Shown: positions 61,081 to 64,000 of the stretch, one piece after another
Layout: each line of letters starts with the position of its first letter
Numbering within the stretch: position 1 is the stretch's first letter
Origin: Tateyamaria omphalii
Lineage (GTDB): Bacteria > Pseudomonadota > Alphaproteobacteria > Rhodobacterales > Rhodobacteraceae
Direction of reading: 5' to 3'
NCBI RefSeq assembly: GCF_019802125.1
Contig: NZ_JAHVHT010000003.1
Span: forward strand, 124,001 to 188,000
DNA: 64,000 nt
Program-made: the position numbers and the translations under genes
The notes under the pieces: generated by a model
Database searches by the model: none
Seen by the model: only the letters and a program-made list of their open reading frames with translations
Told to the model about the DNA's origin: nothing

Positions 61081-62283
61081 TTACGCGCCTTTTCGATATT
61101 GCGAGGGCGTCATGCCAAGCTCGCGCTTGAACGCGGTGTAGAACGAAGACCGGGAATTGAAGCCAACGTCATACGTGATTTCGAGGATCGTGGCGTCGGT
61201 GTCGCGCAACCGGTCGGTGGCATCGTGGATGCGCCAACGGTTCACATAGTCGAAAAAGCGCACTCCGATCTTTTCATTCAACGCCTGTGACGCATAGTGG
61301 GTTGTCACTCCAATCCGATTGGCCAGATCCCACAGTGACAGGTCCGGTTCGAGAAACAGTCGCTCATCCCGCATCAGCGCTTCGATTTTACCCGCGATCC
61401 GATCAAGCCGGTCATCGCTGAGACCGGACTTGCCGTATTTGCGCATTGGCAGCCCGTTCTGCTCCCCTGTTGGCAATCCCGTCGCCGGAGGTTCAATGCC
61501 CGGACGCTGGCGCGTGCCCCAAAGCGCGATGCTCCACATCAGGACGTAGTTGATCACGATTGCAGCCAGAAATGTGTCGAATATGGCAAATCCGGGAAGG
61601 CCCGGTTTCACGAGTGACACGGCAAGTGTGATAACGTTGAAGCACCAGAATACGATAACCAGCGCTGCCAGCCACCACGCCCACGCAAGTTCCCGGTTTT
61701 CGGTACTTGCAAAGAGATCCTTCAGGCGACTGCGATATTTGCTCAGCCGCTGCAGGATCAGAATGGCGTAGATGGGCAACAGGACAAAGAAGATGACTGT
61801 CGCCGCATAGAGCCCAAGAATTGCTGCAGTTTGCAAGCCATTGAGGTCAGTCGCCTCCGGGTGCAACCCAGCCTTTTGGGATGCCGGCAAAAGCAGAATG
61901 TAGAAATACAGTACTGTGGCAAAACCAATGGGCAAGCCATGCCAGGCCCAATTGGGCGTCTGCGCTTCCTGCGTGGGATCATGGGTCAGGCGGCTTACAT
62001 AGAGCCAGAGCAGGAACGGCTTGCACATGGTCAGCGGCACCTCCGCCAACTCGAACGCAAAAGCGATCATGATGCCCTGTTGAACGGGAAACGCCAGCGC
62101 CACCGGGATGGCCAGCATCTCCAAGGCGGTGGCCAGGAAAAACAGAGCGAGGGGCAGTCGAACGCGGCGGTGCCGATCCGGAAGCAGCAGAAGATGTGCG
62201 CAGAATGCAGACAGAACAAGCAAGCCCGTTGCCGCGGCAACGCGCAGGTTTTCCAGATCGAAGTGAAAGTGGTTTGGGTCCAT
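61081..62283 (-). CDS. Membrane-anchored AraC family regulator
   Basis: This 400-residue protein has seven or so hydrophobic segments in residues 10-245 and a C-terminal AraC DNA-binding domain (about 295-395: LSLWDLANRIGVTTHYASQALNEKIGVRFFDYVNRWRIHDATDRL, ILEITYDVGFNSRSSFYTAFKRELGMTPSQYRKG). The layout is that of a membrane-embedded sensor acting directly on DNA. ATG at 62283 (MDPNHF) is preferred to a TTG 21 bp upstream. It converges on the aromatic operon with an 11-bp gap and lies downstream of the RTX hydrolase. Confidence 0.92.
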   Translation of the reverse strand: MDPNHFHFDLENLRVAAATGLLVLSAFCAHLLLLPDRHRRVRLPLALFFLATALEMLAIPVALAFPVQQGIMIAFAFELAEVPLTMCKPFLLWLYVSRLTHDPTQEAQTPNWAWHGLPIGFATVLYFYILLLPASQKAGLHPEATDLNGLQTAAILGLYAATVIFFVLLPIYAILILQRLSKYRSRLKDLFASTENRELAWAWWLAALVIVFWCFNVITLAVSLVKPGLPGFAIFDTFLAAIVINYVLMWSIALWGTRQRPGIEPPATGLPTGEQNGLPMRKYGKSGLSDDRLDRIAGKIEALMRDERLFLEPDLSLWDLANRIGVTTHYASQALNEKIGVRFFDYVNRWRIHDATDRLRDTDATILEITYDVGFNSRSSFYTAFKRELGMTPSQYRKGA

Positions 62284-62310
62284 GGAATAGTGACACGTTA
62301 TCAAATTGGG

Positions 62311-62342
62311 AAAAGACGCGCCCGCTTGAACTTGCGGGCGCG
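62311..62342 (-). terminator. Rho-independent terminator of the RTX hydrolase gene
   Basis: CGCGCCCGC and GCGGGCGCG pair perfectly (62317-62325 and 62334-62342). On the minus strand the stem is followed by TCTTTTCC. It lies 12 bp past the stop of the serine hydrolase gene. Confidence 0.8.
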
Positions 62343-62353
62343 CTTGGGTCGTT

Positions 62354-64000
62354 TCAGAAGATAAAGCAGTCCTCTGTCAATGGTGCGCCATCAGTTGCGA
62401 AAACCGAGATCTCGGACTCGCCAAAGTAGATTTTGGTCAACCTGCCATAGGTTTCGATCTGCAGGTCCCCAAAGCGCAGCCCGGTGTCCGAGAAATCCAG
62501 GATGTCCTCGGCGGTATCAAATCCGAAAACCCGGTCGTGGCCGCCCTTCGTTTGGAAAACAAATCTGTCGCCTCCGCCGCCTCCCCACAGGAAGTCTGAC
62601 CCAGCGCCGCCTTGCAGGACATCGTTGCCATCGCCACCGTGCAACATGTCGTTTCCAGCACCACCCGAAAGGGTGTCATCGCCGCTGTCCCCACGAAGGT
62701 GATCCCGCCCGGCGTCGCCTTGCAGGCTATCGTCGCCATGACCACCATTCAAAAAGTCGTTTCCCAAGCCACCCTTGATCGTGTCATCACCACCTCGCCC
62801 ACGGATGTGATCGTTTCCGGCGTCGCCACGCATCATGTCGTTGCCGTACCCGCCGCGCAGGTGATCGTTGCCATCCAGCCCGATCAACTGATTGTCGGCA
62901 TGTGCTGCATTCGGTGCGTGGCGCAGCACGTCAAAAAAGTCGCGACCTTCTTCGCCGATCCACAGGGTCGATTTGTCTGCAAAGGTGAACCTGCCGGTAT
63001 CAAGTGCGTCCACTGCTCCATCGAAAGTTAGGCGTGCACCGCCCAGTTCAAGCACTGTTTCGGTCTGCCCAAGTACATCCGCTGTTTCGCTCAACACGAT
63101 GTCGGCTGCGGTACCCGCAATTGTAAAGCTGTCGTCGGACGGATCGAAAGACGCCCAGGCCTCATCGCTATAGATCGCTGTAAAGGCATCAACCAACAGG
63201 GCAGTGGGCTCTGCATTTGAGTGTGTGGCGGCGATTGAAAAAATGGTGCCCGATTCAACATGAAGGAAGGTGGCGGTTTTTGTCCCTAGGGTTCCGCCCT
63301 GAAAGCCGATGAATTGTTGCCCAAAGATCGTGCCGGACGACAAGCCCAGGCTTTCACCGTCCTGGCTAGGCGCTCCATCCGGGGTTCGGAAGTCCAGCAT
63401 GTCTTCCATCTGATCGGGCGACAGCAACGTGCGCGACACCAGAAGTGCATCAAAGAAGCGGATCATATCGGATGTCGTCGATACCACGCCGCCTTCTGCC
63501 CCAAGGTCAAGTGGCGCATGGGTGACGTCAATAAACTCACCCGGAACAAGTTCGGCGTATGAATGCAGTCCGTTTTCGATCACGCCATCTGACTTCAGCG
63601 AGCTGTCTTTCATGCCAGCGACCGAGAAAATGCGATCGGAAAGCACTTGGCTGAAACTGTCACCTGTGACCTGCTCGATCAGCTTCTGCAGCAGGATGAA
63701 ATTCGTGTTCGAGTATTCATATGCCTCTCCGGGTGCGAAAGAGGCGTCCTGTCCTGATGTCAGCGCAAGAAGTTCGTCCGGGCCCAGCGGTTGATCCGGG
63801 TACGTCATGAGCTTTTCGATGAAGGCAGGCAGCCCGGTTTGTCCAGGGATACTGTCGAAATCCGGGATACCTGATCGGTTGGACAGCAGCTCTCGGACCG
63901 TGACCTCGTGGATGTTGGGAATGTCTTCCAATCCTGTCAGATCCAGTTGCGCGGCGAGCGGGGTGTCAAATTCGATGGACCCTTCACCGACCAGTTGTTG
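62354..64000 (-). CDS. Serine hydrolase (beta-lactamase family) with RTX Ca-binding repeats, 5' end beyond window
   Basis: There are 548 residues visible, open to the right edge. The N-terminal part is a beta-lactamase/DD-peptidase-type domain: VRELLSNRSGIPD and YSNTNFILLQKLIEQVTG (the YSN catalytic motif); the SxxK nucleophile would lie beyond the edge. Next come a domain of unknown fold and then about twelve GGxGxDxUx nonapeptides (62556-62882 region), ending in a short type I secretion-like tail with DGAPLTEDCFIF. It is probably secreted by a T1SS and Ca-stabilised outside. No T1SS genes are in view. Confidence 0.93.
   Translation of the reverse strand, partial: QQLVGEGSIEFDTPLAAQLDLTGLEDIPNIHEVTVRELLSNRSGIPDFDSIPGQTGLPAFIEKLMTYPDQPLGPDELLALTSGQDASFAPGEAYEYSNTNFILLQKLIEQVTGDSFSQVLSDRIFSVAGMKDSSLKSDGVIENGLHSYAELVPGEFIDVTHAPLDLGAEGGVVSTTSDMIRFFDALLVSRTLLSPDQMEDMLDFRTPDGAPSQDGESLGLSSGTIFGQQFIGFQGGTLGTKTATFLHVESGTIFSIAATHSNAEPTALLVDAFTAIYSDEAWASFDPSDDSFTIAGTAADIVLSETADVLGQTETVLELGGARLTFDGAVDALDTGRFTFADKSTLWIGEEGRDFFDVLRHAPNAAHADNQLIGLDGNDHLRGGYGNDMMRGDAGNDHIRGRGGDDTIKGGLGNDFLNGGHGDDSLQGDAGRDHLRGDSGDDTLSGGAGNDMLHGGDGNDVLQGGAGSDFLWGGGGGDRFVFQTKGGHDRVFGFDTAEDILDFSDTGLRFGDLQIETYGRLTKIYFGESEISVFATDGAPLTEDCFIF
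62556..62882 (-). repeat. RTX (hemolysin-type calcium-binding) repeat array
   Basis: Consecutive units such as GNDHLRGGY, GNDMMRGDA, GNDHIRGRG, GDDTIKGGL, GNDFLNGGH, GDDSLQGDA, GDDTLSGGA, GNDMLHGGD and GNDVLQGGA lie inside the serine hydrolase. Unit period is 27 bp. Such repeats fold into a calcium-binding beta-roll after secretion. Confidence 0.93.

Noticed and set aside
62556-62882. Possible CRISPR or minisatellite because of regular 27-bp periodicity
   Set aside because: Units vary in sequence and encode GGxGxDxUx in frame within a long coding region, so this is a protein repeat.
62612-63031. Val/Ala-rich forward frame with regular repeats
   Set aside because: It is the antisense reading of the RTX array; its periodicity comes from the 27-bp RTX repeat.

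Overview
The window is about 60% G+C, gene-dense, and looks like the chromosome of a marine-type alphaproteobacterium of the Rhodobacterales (Roseobacter group). The lineage call rests on a GcrA cell-cycle regulator, the infA-maf-RNase E/G-yacG-tRNA-Phe block, the DUF2946/PCuAC copper pair, two copies of a C/G-rich hairpin element that I recall as common between roseobacter genes, and the abundance of TRAP and peptide ABC transporters. I ran no search. All family names come from motifs read in the translations.

Layout. 1-15 kb is mostly housekeeping: the last codons of a metal P-type ATPase, gcrA, a DMT exporter, argD-argF, a ketopantoate-reductase-like gene, hrpB divergent from meaB, rpmB, copper handling (DUF2946, PCuAC), a sirtuin, a LysR/nitrilase divergent pair, then infA-maf-RNase E/G-yacG and tRNA-Phe(GAA). 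A 0.9 kb stretch without a credible gene follows the tRNA.

16-30 kb is accessory. A bacteriophytochrome (PAS-GAF-PHY-HWE kinase-receiver) overlaps a heme oxygenase gene, so chromophore synthesis and photoreceptor are co-transcribed. Next come an exported YHYH protein overlapping an exported sulfatase, and an opposing four-gene set of envelope proteins (second YHYH protein, cytochrome b561, beta-trefoil protein, dienelactone-hydrolase-like protein). That set is divergent from a MarR regulator whose start lies in a palindrome, followed by an RND efflux pump.

30.7-38.6 kb is a sulfur island. One leftward operon encodes a 31-residue CxxC microprotein (too short for ordinary ORF calling), two YeeE/YedE (Pmp-like) permeases, a persulfide-dioxygenase-like MBL protein, a DUF442-SQR fusion and a SulP transporter. 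A Crp/Fnr-Rrf2 regulator pair sits beside it, and a peroxiredoxin-DsrE pair runs the other way. The same 22-bp near-palindrome lies in front of both effector operons in the same orientation to transcription, which makes this a two-armed regulon visible in raw sequence. This is my leading candidate for an undescribed system.

38.5-50.3 kb is one rightward operon: dipeptidase, peptide ABC importer with two paralogous binding proteins, GAF protein, CaiB/AMACR-like protein and FAD monooxygenase. It has a divergent LysR on one side and a convergent AraC on the other. 51.6-53.5 kb is acetyl-CoA synthetase. 53.8-61.1 kb is a TRAP transporter plus UPF0261 (Tm-1-like) protein, an MBL protein with a degenerate metal motif, an MhpA-like hydroxylase and DUF2783, probably an aromatic acid uptake and catabolism operon. 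The window closes with a membrane-anchored AraC regulator and a serine hydrolase carrying RTX repeats, cut by the right edge.
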